Origin: Gemmatimonadaceae bacterium
Lineage (GTDB): Bacteria > Gemmatimonadota > Gemmatimonadetes > Gemmatimonadales > Gemmatimonadaceae
Reading direction: 5' to 3'
Length of the DNA: 50,049 nucleotides
Assembly: GCA_024710705.1 (NCBI GenBank)
Contig: JANJUF010000077.1
Span: 1-50,049 of the forward strand
A program made the translations under genes and the position numbers. How positions within the stretch are numbered: position 1 is the stretch's first letter; the number at the start of each line of letters is the position of its first letter. Below are positions 43,436 through 50,049 of the stretch, one piece after another. A model generated the notes under the pieces. That model was given only the letters and a program-made list of their open reading frames with translations, ran no database searches and had not been told where the DNA came from.

Positions 43436-43582
43436 TCAGTAGGAGCGGTGGGAGTCGAAAACACTGGACGCAGACCTACATAAGCCTAGGCTGTCCCGTT
43501 CAATGACGCAGTAGGGGGCGTCACGTTTCAATCCACCTGACCATCAGAATATCAACACCGTCAAATAACTAATCGCACGGAA
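43436..43582. promoter_or_regulatory. Intergenic region with palindrome AGCCTAGGCT
   Basis: No gene was seen here. On the minus strand, CAGCCTAGGCTTATGTAGG (around 43480-43500) lies some 50 bases before the EAL-protein start. It holds the palindrome AGCCTAGGCT, and TAGGCT could be a -10 element. Part of the same string (GCCTAGGCTG, and GTAGGTC) recurs at 48979-49022 before another gene. It may be a shared promoter or operator. The right half, up to the cupredoxin gene stop at 43583, is AT-richer, and I see no hairpin in it. Confidence 0.3.
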
Positions 43583-45022
43583 TCAGCGCACGACTATTGT
43601 TCCGGTCATTGAAGGGTGCACCTGACAATCGTACGCATAGTTCCCCACGCTCCCGAACGTTCGCACGAACACGCCTGAGGTCATCAGGCCGCTACTCACG
43701 AAGCTCGGGTTGCCTACGGACTGCACGCTGTGGTTCACGCTGCCGCTGAAGGTCCACGTCACGCTCCCGCCGACGGCGACGGTATCCACGGCTGGATTCT
43801 GGGAGTTGTTCCGGACGCTCTGGAAAAAGAAGTCGTCCACCGTGACGGAGATGGCCGAGGGCGCCACCACCTGTCCGCTGACCGTGAGCTCCGCCGAGTC
43901 GAGGCGCGCTCCGGCACTGAGTACGATGTACGTCACGCCATTGCCCGTCGCCGTGGCCGTCGTGCTCGACCCCGAAGCCGGTGACACCGACGCCACGCCG
44001 GGGAGACGCGAGAGCCAGCTCATCGGCAGATCGGTGTCTACGCTGTCGCGCGCGGTGCCGTCGAACTGCTGCGTGCCGTTCGGCGCCGTGATGCTGGCCG
44101 ACCCCGGCGTCAGCGTGAAGGTGCTGGCATAGCGCTTCACTAGCAGGGCCCGCGCACCGAACGTCCCCCCGCCGCTGGCGCGGATGTCGGTCGTGCCATC
44201 ACTCAGCGCCGTCGCGAGACCCGTGCCGGCATCCACGCTGGCCACGGCCGGCACCGTGCTGCTCCAGGTAAAGGGCGTGCCCATCACGTTGGCGTTGGAG
44301 TCTCTTGCCACGGCGCTGTACTGTCGTGTGCGGCCGGTGGTCGAGAGGGAATCCTCGGCGTCGGCGCTCACGGTGATGCTCGCCACGACCTGTGTGACGG
44401 TTATGGGCGACTTCGTCACGAGCGCGCCGAGCGTGGCGACAGCCGTGTCGGAGCTACCGACGCTGAGTGCGGTGACCAGTCCGCCGCTGGAAACGGACGC
44501 CGTGACGCCGTCCCCCAGGCCCGTCCACGTGATCGTCCCGGGCGCGGGGACGCTCGTGCCGCCGGAATCGACACCCGCGGCGCTCAGCTGGCGCGTGGAA
44601 CCCAGCGCCCCGAACAGCACCGCGGCTGGCGTGATCTCGAGTGTGGAGACCACCTGTGCAACGGTGACGGACACCGGTGCCGACTGCACGCCACCGGCGG
44701 TGGCGCGGATCTCGGTGCTCCCGTTCCCCACGACCGTCAGCAGGCCCGCACCACTGATCGTCGCCGCGGCGGTGTTGGAGCTGCTCCACGAAATGGTCGC
44801 GCCGGCAATCACGGCATTGTTGGCGTCGCGCGCCTCGGCCGCGAATTGGCTGCTGCGGCCGACGGTCTGGAAGGACGCCGCGGCCGTCGGCGAGGTGATG
44901 ACGACACTGGCCACGGCGATGGGACCGGAACCGCCTTCGCCGCCCGCGCACGCGGCAGCAGCCAGCACCAACACCAGTGCGAAGCACTGGAGACGCGACC
45001 CGACACAACCTGAGCACGACAT
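43583..45022 (-). CDS. Lipoprotein with bacterial Ig-like repeats and a C-terminal cupredoxin domain
   Basis: A 479-residue exported protein. The lipoprotein signal (CFALVLVLAAAAC) has its lipobox cysteine at residue 25. Three or four Big_2-type Ig-like repeats follow, each with the S-x-Q-F/Y strand (RSSQFAAEARDANNAVIAGA, RTRQYSAVARDSNANVMGTP, GTQQFDGTARDSVDTDLPMS) and a closing ITWSS-like strand. The last 95 residues form a cupredoxin domain with type 1 copper ligands H431 (SVNHSVQSV), C466, H469 and M472 (YDCQVHPSMTG, C-x2-H-x2-M). It probably carries electrons at the cell surface, with the Ig stalk holding the copper site away from the membrane. AGGAGG gives a strong start at 45022. It is last in a three-gene module with the Rieske protein. 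Confidence 0.85.
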   Translation of the reverse strand: MSCSGCVGSRLQCFALVLVLAAAACAGGEGGSGPIAVASVVITSPTAAASFQTVGRSSQFAAEARDANNAVIAGATISWSSSNTAAATISGAGLLTVVGNGSTEIRATAGGVQSAPVSVTVAQVVSTLEITPAAVLFGALGSTRQLSAAGVDSGGTSVPAPGTITWTGLGDGVTASVSSGGLVTALSVGSSDTAVATLGALVTKSPITVTQVVASITVSADAEDSLSTTGRTRQYSAVARDSNANVMGTPFTWSSTVPAVASVDAGTGLATALSDGTTDIRASGGGTFGARALLVKRYASTFTLTPGSASITAPNGTQQFDGTARDSVDTDLPMSWLSRLPGVASVSPASGSSTTATATGNGVTYIVLSAGARLDSAELTVSGQVVAPSAISVTVDDFFFQSVRNNSQNPAVDTVAVGGSVTWTFSGSVNHSVQSVGNPSFVSSGLMTSGVFVRTFGSVGNYAYDCQVHPSMTGTIVVR

Positions 45023-45071
45023 CGAAACCTCCTGTGGGGGGACCCACGCACCGCCTCGCTGTCGCTCGCCC

Positions 45072-45548
45072 TCACGAGATCGTGAGCGTCCCGGCGCCAG
45101 CGTCCAGCACGACCGTGTACTCCAAGAGCGACGACGTCCGCTGTCCCCCGGTCCAGTCGCCATCTGGCGCGAAGCGCGCGCCGTGGTTTGGGCACTGGAA
45201 GCCGGTGGCGACGATGCTGATGGGTCGATATGACGCGTGCGGACAGACCATCGAGAAGGCGCGGTAATTGCTTTCGCCCACGCGCGATACGGCAATGGGA
45301 ATGGCCGTGCCCGGGTCCACGCGCGCGATCCCGCCGACGGAGCCGAGCGCCGGGAAGTCGCCGAGCACCACGAGCAGCGGCTCGTCGAGCGCGGGCGCCA
45401 GCCGCGGAGCCATCGGTCCGCCGATCACGCCATCACCACAGGCGCTGGCTACCAGGACGCCCAGGGTGGCGAGCAGGCCCTGGGCCACGAAGTGCCGTCG
45501 CGTAGGATCGGCCCCCGCGTGCACGCAGGACGCACAGGAACGGGGCAT
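45072..45548 (-). CDS. Rieske [2Fe-2S] protein with Tat motif and lipobox
   Basis: A 158-residue protein. The N-terminus has a twin-arginine motif (DPTRRHFVAQGLL) and a lipobox-like VASAC at residue 37, so it is probably a Tat-exported lipoprotein, folded with its cluster before export. The Rieske ligands are complete: C102-x-H104 (MVCPHASY) and C119-x2-H122 (FQCPNHGARF). Two extra cysteines precede the signal (CASC). The rest is the short Rieske fold, without the long N-terminal helix of bc1-type proteins, so it is not a standard bc1 subunit. The start is ATG at 45548, one base after the upstream gene's stop. It is between the four-histidine membrane protein and the Ig-cupredoxin. Confidence 0.9.
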   Translation of the reverse strand: MPRSCASCVHAGADPTRRHFVAQGLLATLGVLVASACGDGVIGGPMAPRLAPALDEPLLVVLGDFPALGSVGGIARVDPGTAIPIAVSRVGESNYRAFSMVCPHASYRPISIVATGFQCPNHGARFAPDGDWTGGQRTSSLLEYTVVLDAGAGTLTIS

Positions 45549-45549
45549 C

Positions 45550-46134
45550 TCACTCACGGCGAAACCAGTCGAGCATCGAGAGGTAGCCAATCGTCGCGAT
45601 GCTCACGGACGTCAGCGCCACCGTTCGATGCAGGTCGCGGTCGTCGGGCGACGTCTCGGCGCGCTCAGACAACAGCCCGGTGGCCGTGAAGCCTGCCGCT
45701 GCGGCCAGCATCAACGTGGCGTGAAAGGTCCGACGGCCTCGATCACGAGGATCCCGCAGTCCGGCCACGAGGTTGGGCACGCCCGTCACCACATTCACTG
45801 CGAAGAGCCCGGCGATGCCGGTGGCCCCCATGCGATGCACCGTCTTGGCCCAGAGCGGCGCGGCGTCGGAGTGCGCGTAGAGCTGCTGTCCGGCCACATA
45901 CTGGGCCGCGAAGAGGGGCAACATCAGGTAGCTCGCGCCTCGGTGGATGGCGAGCCGCCGGTAGTACGCGTCGGAGTAGCTGGCCTGGCCTTGTTCGGAA
46001 ATCGTGGCGCGCACCGAGGCCATCAGCGCGACGTGGCGAGGATGCGGCGGCGTTGCCGGCGTCGGCGCTGGTGGCGTCGAGAGCAGCAGGGCGAGGGCGT
46101 GCGAGGAAATCGTAGCGACGAGACAGAGGTCCAC
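45550..46134 (-). CDS. Four-helix membrane protein with one histidine per helix (b-type-cytochrome-like)
   Basis: A 194-residue protein, first in the redox module. After a signal-like N-terminus and a proline-rich linker come four membrane helices, each beginning with a histidine: H64 (LAIHRGASYLML), H100 (KTVHRMGATGIA), H138 (RTFHATLMLAAA) and H169 (DLHRTVALTSVS). In an up-down bundle helices 1 and 3 put their histidines on one side and 2 and 4 on the other. This is the bis-His arrangement of diheme b561-type cytochromes. I do not recognise a named family. Start: GTG at 46134 is preferred over the TTG at 46170 because TTG sits inside a TTGACA box with a -10 element five bases before the GTG. 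It is one base from the Rieske gene. Confidence 0.7.
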   Translation of the reverse strand: MDLCLVATISSHALALLLSTPPAPTPATPPHPRHVALMASVRATISEQGQASYSDAYYRRLAIHRGASYLMLPLFAAQYVAGQQLYAHSDAAPLWAKTVHRMGATGIAGLFAVNVVTGVPNLVAGLRDPRDRGRRTFHATLMLAAAAGFTATGLLSERAETSPDDRDLHRTVALTSVSIATIGYLSMLDWFRRE

Positions 46135-46170
46135 GTAAGGAGATACCTCACCGGTTCTCCGATTTGTCAA
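46135..46170 (-). promoter_or_regulatory. Promoter of the redox module (leaderless type)
   Basis: On the minus strand TTGACA (46170-46165) is a perfect -35 box. TATCTC (46145-46140) follows after 19 bases, then five bases and the GTG at 46134. GTATCT one base earlier would give an 18-base spacer. It is the only consensus -35 box in the window that I noticed. gcvT is divergent on the other strand. Confidence 0.5.
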
Positions 46171-46206
46171 ATCCCCAATGCTTGGCGCGGCCCTGCCGTT
46201 TCGGCA

Positions 46207-46212
46207 TATTGC
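46207..46212 (+). promoter_or_regulatory. gcvT: Candidate -10 element of gcvT
   Basis: TATTGC precedes the gcvT ATG (46250) by about 37 bases, with TTGGCG some 17-18 bases upstream as a possible -35 box. The leader is too short for a tandem glycine riboswitch, and none is visible. Confidence 0.3.
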
Positions 46213-46249
46213 AGGACGACTGCCTCACTCCCCGACCGCGACCATCGAA

Positions 46250-47353
46250 ATGACCGAGAGCACGCTCAAGCGAACCCCCTTCCACACCCTCCACGTCGCC
46301 GCCGGCGCCAAGATGGTCTCTTTCGCCGGCTTCGAGATGCCGATCCAGTATCCCAGCGGGATCACTGCCGAGCACAACGCTGTGCGGAAGGCCTGTGGCA
46401 TGTTCGACGTCAGCCACATGGGCGAGTTCCTCGTGCGCGGACCGCAGGCCATCGACTTCGTCACCTACGTCACCAGCAACGACGTGGCCGCGCTCAACGT
46501 CGGCCAGGTCCACTACTCGGCCATCCTCACCGAGCAGGGCACCTTCGTGGACGACTGCCTTGTGTACCGCTACGCCGACCACCTGATGATGGTCGTGAAC
46601 GGCTCCAACAAGGACAAAGACCTCGCCCACATCTCCCAGTACCTCGCGAAGTTCAATGCCACTCTCGAGGACGTCAGCGACGACATCGGCCTCCTCGCCG
46701 TGCAGGGCCCGCAGGCGCAGGAGATCCTCCAGGCGCTCACGCCGGCCGACCTCGACGCCATCAAGTACTACTGGTTCACCGAGACCACCGTCGCCGGCAT
46801 CCCGATGACGCTCTCGCGCACCGGCTATACCGGCGAAGACGGCTTCGAGCTCTACCACCGCGCCGAGGACAGCGAGAAGCTCTGGCACGCCCTGATGGCC
46901 ACCGGTCGCATCACACCCACCGGGCTCGGCTGCCGCGACTCCCTGCGCCTCGAGATGGGCATGGCGCTCTACGGCAATGACATCGACGACAGCATCACGC
47001 CGCTCGAGGCCGGACTCGGCTGGCTGGTGAAGATGAAGAAGGGCGACTTCGTGGGGCGGGCCGCGCTCGAGGCCCAGAAGGCCGCCGGCGTCCCGCGCAA
47101 GCTCGTGGGCTTCACCTTCGAGGAGAAGGCCATTCCGCGGCACGGCTACCCGGTGTTCGTGAACGGCGAGCCCAGCGGCCAAGTCATGAGCGGCATCATG
47201 AGCCCCAGCGTCGGCTGCGGACTCGGCACCGCCTACGTGCCCACCGCCCACGCCAAGGAGGGGAACACGCTTGAAGTGGAGATCCGCGGCAAGCGCGTGC
47301 TCGGCACCATCGTGCCCTTCCCGTTCTGGAAGCAGGGCACGGTGAAGCGTTGA
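46250..47353 (+). CDS. gcvT: Aminomethyltransferase (glycine cleavage T-protein)
   Basis: A 367-residue enzyme of the glycine cleavage system, which transfers the aminomethyl group to tetrahydrofolate. Motifs are KMVSFAGFEMPIQYPSGITA, CGMFDVSHMGEFLVRG, the folate-binding YTGEDGFELYH and GLGCRDSLRLEMGMALYGND, and the C-terminal barrel (MSGIMSPSVGCGLGTAYVPT). The start is ATG at 46250; an in-frame ATG at 46178 lies in the promoter region. gcvH and gcvP are not seen in the window. The sigma-54 activator gene starts at its end. Confidence 0.94.
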   Translation: MTESTLKRTPFHTLHVAAGAKMVSFAGFEMPIQYPSGITAEHNAVRKACGMFDVSHMGEFLVRGPQAIDFVTYVTSNDVAALNVGQVHYSAILTEQGTFVDDCLVYRYADHLMMVVNGSNKDKDLAHISQYLAKFNATLEDVSDDIGLLAVQGPQAQEILQALTPADLDAIKYYWFTETTVAGIPMTLSRTGYTGEDGFELYHRAEDSEKLWHALMATGRITPTGLGCRDSLRLEMGMALYGNDIDDSITPLEAGLGWLVKMKKGDFVGRAALEAQKAAGVPRKLVGFTFEEKAIPRHGYPVFVNGEPSGQVMSGIMSPSVGCGLGTAYVPTAHAKEGNTLEVEIRGKRVLGTIVPFPFWKQGTVKR

Positions 47354-47370
47354 AGCAGGGGAATCGAGCG

Positions 47371-48915
47371 GTGTCCGTCCTCATCACGCTGACTGACGTC
47401 GAGCCGGCCGTCCGCCTCAACGCCTTGCTCGAGGCCGACGGCATCAAGACGGCGATGGTCTCGCCGCTCGACGACCTGCCGAGCGAGGTGCGGCGCGCGC
47501 GTCCGTCGGTGATCGTCTTCACCGGCAACCTGCTCGATCCGCAGACGCTGGCCATCGTGCGCGACCAGCTGTGGGGCGGTGCGGCGGTGCTGGGCCTCGC
47601 CGACGTGGGCGATCCGGCCTTGGAGCAGCGGCTCAAGGGCATCGGGTTCGCCGATGTGATTGCCAAGCCGGTCACTGCCGAGGCGCTGCGGCAGAGCGTG
47701 GAGGAGCTGCTCGAGCGGCAGCGCATCGCGCTCGAGACGGGGCTGTGGGGCGAGAGCGAGGCGGTGCGTGAGGTGCTGGTGGCCATCCGGCAGATGGCCC
47801 CGGTGTCGAGCACCGTGCTGATCGAAGGCGAGAGCGGCACCGGCAAGGAGCTCGTGGCGCGTGCCATCCACGCCCTCTCGCCGCGGCGCAGCAAGCCGTT
47901 CATCGCCGTGAACGTGGGCGCGCTGCCCGAGACCCTATTGGAGAGCGAACTGTTCGGTCACGAGAAGGGCGCTTTCACCGGCGCCGCCGAACGGCGTATC
48001 GGGCGTTTCGAGCTGGCCACCGGGGGTACGCTGTTCCTCGATGAGATCGGGGAGATTCCGTCAAGCACCCAGGTGAAGCTCCTGCGGGTGCTGGAGGAGC
48101 GCGAGGTCACGCGGGTGGGTGGGACGCAGACCATTCCTGTGGACGTGCGCGTGGTGGCGGCGACGAATCGTCCGCTGCGTGAGACCGTGCAGCGGGGCGG
48201 CTTCCGGTCCGATCTCTACTATCGGCTCAACGTCCTGCGGATCTACCTGCCGCCCCTGCGGGAGCGGCGCAACGACATCCCGCTGCTGGTGCGGCGCTTT
48301 GTGCAGGAGTTTGCGCAGGAGCATTCGCGCGAGTTCCACGGGATCTCGGCCGAGGCCATGCAGGCGCTGGTGAATTACGGTTGGCCTGGGAATGTGCGTG
48401 AGCTGCGCAACCTGATCGAGAGCATGGTGGTGTTGGCCACCGGTCGTGAGATCGGGGTTGAGGACATCCCGCGCGCCATCCGCGAGGGGGGCGGGGACCG
48501 GTTGTTGCCGGTACCCATCGGCCCCGTGCTGCGCGAGGAGAGCCGCGCCGAAGGGCGGGAGTTGGAGTTCATCGTCCGGAGCCTGGTGGAGATGAAGCTT
48601 CAGTTGGAGGACCTGCGACGTCAGGTGCAGGACGTGCGGTCGGAGCGAGCGCAGATGATGGGGTCCGTTGGAGCTGTGCCGAGCGGAATGTCCATCGGGG
48701 CCGGGGCGATTGAGCCTCCCGCGCCCGCCACGCCGTCCGGGGTGAGCCTCAGTCCCGGGATGACCATGGCGGAGATCGAGAAGGCGGCGATCATCGCGGC
48801 GTTGCGGGAGACGAGGGGCAATCGTCGTAAAGCCGCAGAGATACTGGACATCGGTGAGCGGACGATGTACCGGAAGCTCAAGGAGTATCAAGTTCCTGAA
48901 CACTTTGAGGGCTGA
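47371..48915 (+). CDS. Sigma-54 activator with a pseudo-receiver domain
   Basis: A 514-residue NtrC-family regulator. The N-terminal 120 residues have a receiver fold ([40 protein letters not shown] with the conserved Lys-Pro). The phospho-acceptor position reads [12 protein letters not shown], with no aspartate at the strand end, and the acidic pocket has one residue. It is probably not phosphorylated. The AAA+ domain is intact: Walker A GESGTGKE at 153-160, GAFTGA at 200-205, and [10 protein letters not shown] coiled-coil linker (residues 395-430) and a Fis-type HTH ([20 protein letters not shown]) close it. GTG 47371 behind AGGGGA is preferred over the TTG at 47350, which overlaps the gcvT stop. 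Its targets are unknown. Confidence 0.88.
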   Translation: MSVLITLTDVEPAVRLNALLEADGIKTAMVSPLDDLPSEVRRARPSVIVFTGNLLDPQTLAIVRDQLWGGAAVLGLADVGDPALEQRLKGIGFADVIAKPVTAEALRQSVEELLERQRIALETGLWGESEAVREVLVAIRQMAPVSSTVLIEGESGTGKELVARAIHALSPRRSKPFIAVNVGALPETLLESELFGHEKGAFTGAAERRIGRFELATGGTLFLDEIGEIPSSTQVKLLRVLEEREVTRVGGTQTIPVDVRVVAATNRPLRETVQRGGFRSDLYYRLNVLRIYLPPLRERRNDIPLLVRRFVQEFAQEHSREFHGISAEAMQALVNYGWPGNVRELRNLIESMVVLATGREIGVEDIPRAIREGGGDRLLPVPIGPVLREESRAEGRELEFIVRSLVEMKLQLEDLRRQVQDVRSERAQMMGSVGAVPSGMSIGAGAIEPPAPATPSGVSLSPGMTMAEIEKAAIIAALRETRGNRRKAAEILDIGERTMYRKLKEYQVPEHFEG

Positions 48916-48999
48916 TTCTGGCAGTTCCAGGGCCGGACCCTTCCCAAGTGAGCAGAAACGCGACAGAATAGTGCACCGGCCTAGGCTGCCAGGCTGGAT

Positions 49000-49022
49000 G
49001 CGTAGGTCCAGTGGCGTAGGTC
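49000..49022 (+). repeat. Direct repeat GCGTAGGTC x2
   Basis: Two exact copies (49000-49008 and 49014-49022) lie 14 bases apart, start to start, and 40-60 bases before the GTG at 49062. CCTAGGCT at 48980 lies just upstream. The arrangement looks like an operator or activator site with both half-sites on one face, or like promoter elements. The same GTAGGTC and CCTAGGCT occur upstream of the EAL-protein gene. Confidence 0.45.
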
Positions 49023-49061
49023 GGGGTCCCAGCGCAGCCTAACCGTCCCACCAGAGAATCC

Positions 49062-49817
49062 GTGTCGCCCAGCCAGCCACAACAGAGCTCTCAGATTTCG
49101 TCGATTGCCGGCAGCGTACTACCGTTGCAGCGCGCCGAGGAGTTGATCGCGTCATTGCAGGATGTGGTGTCGGTGAAGATCACGTCGTCGGATTCCGGGC
49201 TGGTTGACGCGATCCACGTGTTGGTGACGGGGGAGACCCCGGCCAAGGCGGTGGTTCGGAACATCGAGAGCGCGCTGATGGCGCAGCTGGGGTTGCGAGT
49301 GGATCACCGAAAGATTTCCGTGGCGGCGACCTCGCGGCGTCCGACGCCGGGCGAGGTGGTTCCGGTGGTGGAGTCGGCGAAGTCGACGAACCGTCCGATC
49401 TACTTTGAGGATGTGGAGGTGCGCGGCTCGCGTGCGCGCGGGGTCACCTGCAAGGTGACGTTGCGGATTGGCGGCGAGCAGTACGCGGGCGAGGCCGAGG
49501 AGGGTGTGCAGAGCGATCGCAGCCGGGTGGATGTGGCGGCGCGCGCGGCCCTGATGGCGTTGAGCTTGGCAGGCCCGACCGGCGGGATGTTCTCGTTGGA
49601 GGGGGCGCGGGTGATAGGCGCGTTCGATCGGGAGTTTGTGTTTGCGGCGGTGATGGCGCGGAGTGGCCGGGAGCAGGTGTTGCTGACGGGGAGCTGCGAG
49701 ATCCGCGACAGTGCGGAGACGGCGGCGGTGTTGGCGGTGTTGGATGCGACGAACCGTTGGATGGCGACGTTGACGGCGGGAGGCGCGCCGGTGGCCGAGG
49801 ATCGTCGGGGACGCTAG
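49062..49817 (+). CDS. Conserved hypothetical protein
   Basis: A 251-residue soluble protein with no signal peptide. Residues 25-95 read LIASLQDVVSVKITSSDSGL, VDAIHVLVTGETPAKAVVRN and IESALMAQLGLRVDHRKISV, a pattern I have seen in uncharacterised bacterial proteins of high-GC groups. The middle has two beta-rich repeats (VEVRGSRARGVTCKVTLRIG, YAGEAEEGVQSDRSRVDVAA) and the end ETAAVLAVLDATNRWMATLT. No catalytic motif is evident. The start is GTG at 49062; TTG/GTG alternatives were not seen. Transcribed after the sigma-54 activator but separated by 146 bases with their own motifs, so it is probably its own unit. Confidence 0.6.
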   Translation: MSPSQPQQSSQISSIAGSVLPLQRAEELIASLQDVVSVKITSSDSGLVDAIHVLVTGETPAKAVVRNIESALMAQLGLRVDHRKISVAATSRRPTPGEVVPVVESAKSTNRPIYFEDVEVRGSRARGVTCKVTLRIGGEQYAGEAEEGVQSDRSRVDVAARAALMALSLAGPTGGMFSLEGARVIGAFDREFVFAAVMARSGREQVLLTGSCEIRDSAETAAVLAVLDATNRWMATLTAGGAPVAEDRRGR

Positions 49818-49876
49818 TGGAGGGAGAGTAGGACCAGGAGACATTCAAGCAGGGAACAATTGAGGTGCCCCCCGTT

Positions 49877-49984
49877 CTCGTGAGCGAAGGCAGTATGAGC
49901 GGACGCGTCTTAGGGACGCACGAGCGGAGCCGACCGTAGGATGACACCCAGTGAACGCTGGGTGATTTCGTCACCGGGAGGTGA
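49877..49984 (+). ncRNA. Structured leader with mutually exclusive hairpins before the last gene
   Basis: CTCGTG (49877-49882) can pair with CACGAG (49919-49924), enclosing a GCGTC/GACGC stem. Downstream, CACCCAG (49945-49951) pairs with CTGGGTG (49958-49964), GGTGA (49961-49965) with TCACC (49971-49975), and TCACC (49971-49975) with GGTGA (49980-49984). The second of these three excludes the first and the third. The third covers the Shine-Dalgarno sequence GGAGGTGAG (49977-49985), while the second frees it. This has the form of a translational switch, but it rests on short stems in GC-rich sequence and matches no riboswitch class I know. Confidence 0.4.
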
Positions 49985-49991
49985 GAACTCG

Positions 49992-50049
49992 ATGTCGTAT
50001 ATCTCTTCAGTGCTCGTGGCGATGGCCGCGCTTGTGATGGGTGATTCGG
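49992..50049 (+). CDS. Start of an unknown gene, truncated by the window end
   Basis: The ATG at 49992 lies six bases after GGAGGTGAG (49977-49985), a strong ribosome-binding site. The visible 19 codons read MSYISSVLVAMAALVMGDS. The stretch is hydrophobic without a basic N-terminus, so it could be a weak signal peptide, a membrane helix or the core of a soluble domain. Function cannot be told from so little. Confidence 0.55.
   Translation, partial: MSYISSVLVAMAALVMGDS

Noticed and set aside
46135..46249. Glycine riboswitch before gcvT
   Set aside because: The leader from the likely -10 element is about 30-40 bases, too short, and none of the conserved glycine aptamer segments is seen.
48918..48933. 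TGGCAGTTCCAGGGCC as a sigma-54 promoter after the activator gene
   Set aside because: The -24 half is good but the -12 half lacks TT and the next gene is over 120 bases away.

Overview
The window is a gene-dense, very GC-rich stretch of bacterial chromosome with no intergenic gap over about 180 bases. I saw no rRNA, tRNA, CRISPR array, insertion sequence or prophage. The gene content (a complete type IV pilus locus running into aroC-aroK-topA-trmFO-xerC-hslVU), GTG/TTG starts, frequent 4-base stop/start overlaps and promoters of the form TANNNT about six bases before the start codon fit a diderm bacterium, most likely Gemmatimonadota. That taxonomic guess is inference from gene content and style, not from a marker search.

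Layout. 1-379: end of pilC, then a strong hairpin. 521-8721: a mixed block with a DUF3108 protein, a YceI/porin-like pair, an M28 peptidase lipoprotein, a nicotinamide riboside salvage pair (pnuC plus NadR-type kinase, minus strand), a thioredoxin-fold protein, infA, a 53-residue membrane protein, hslR, a lipoprotein and an outer-membrane barrel. arfB (8732-9184, minus) separates this from the pilus locus.

9267-23529: pilus regulation and assembly. pilS and pilR are translationally coupled to three membrane or sugar-transfer genes (GT39-like, GT2, TMTC-like with TPRs). Next come pilA behind a well-formed sigma-54 promoter, three minor-pilin genes, and pilMNOPQ behind a weaker sigma-54-like site. 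The logic is that PilS/PilR drives pilA through sigma-54, with the glycosyltransferases possibly decorating pilin.

23634-37854: a long plus-strand run: aroC, aroK, topA, trmFO, a SRPBCC protein, xerC, hslV, hslU, a lipoprotein, argF, an FMO-type flavoprotein, an SBF transporter, an epimerase and bcp. Most junctions overlap by 4 bases or lie within 20 bases.

37858-49817: signalling and redox genes: a large secreted metzincin-type metalloprotease (minus), a soluble Ser/Thr kinase, a PAS-GGDEF-EAL protein with a broken GGDEF motif, and a three-gene minus-strand module. That module holds a four-histidine membrane protein, a Tat/lipobox Rieske protein and a lipoprotein with Ig-like repeats ending in a cupredoxin domain. 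Then gcvT, a sigma-54 activator with a pseudo-receiver, and a conserved hypothetical. The window ends inside a new gene whose leader can form mutually exclusive hairpins over its ribosome-binding site.

The best candidate for an undescribed system is the b-heme-like / Rieske / cupredoxin module at 43583-46134. The pilus-linked glycosyltransferase trio is the second.
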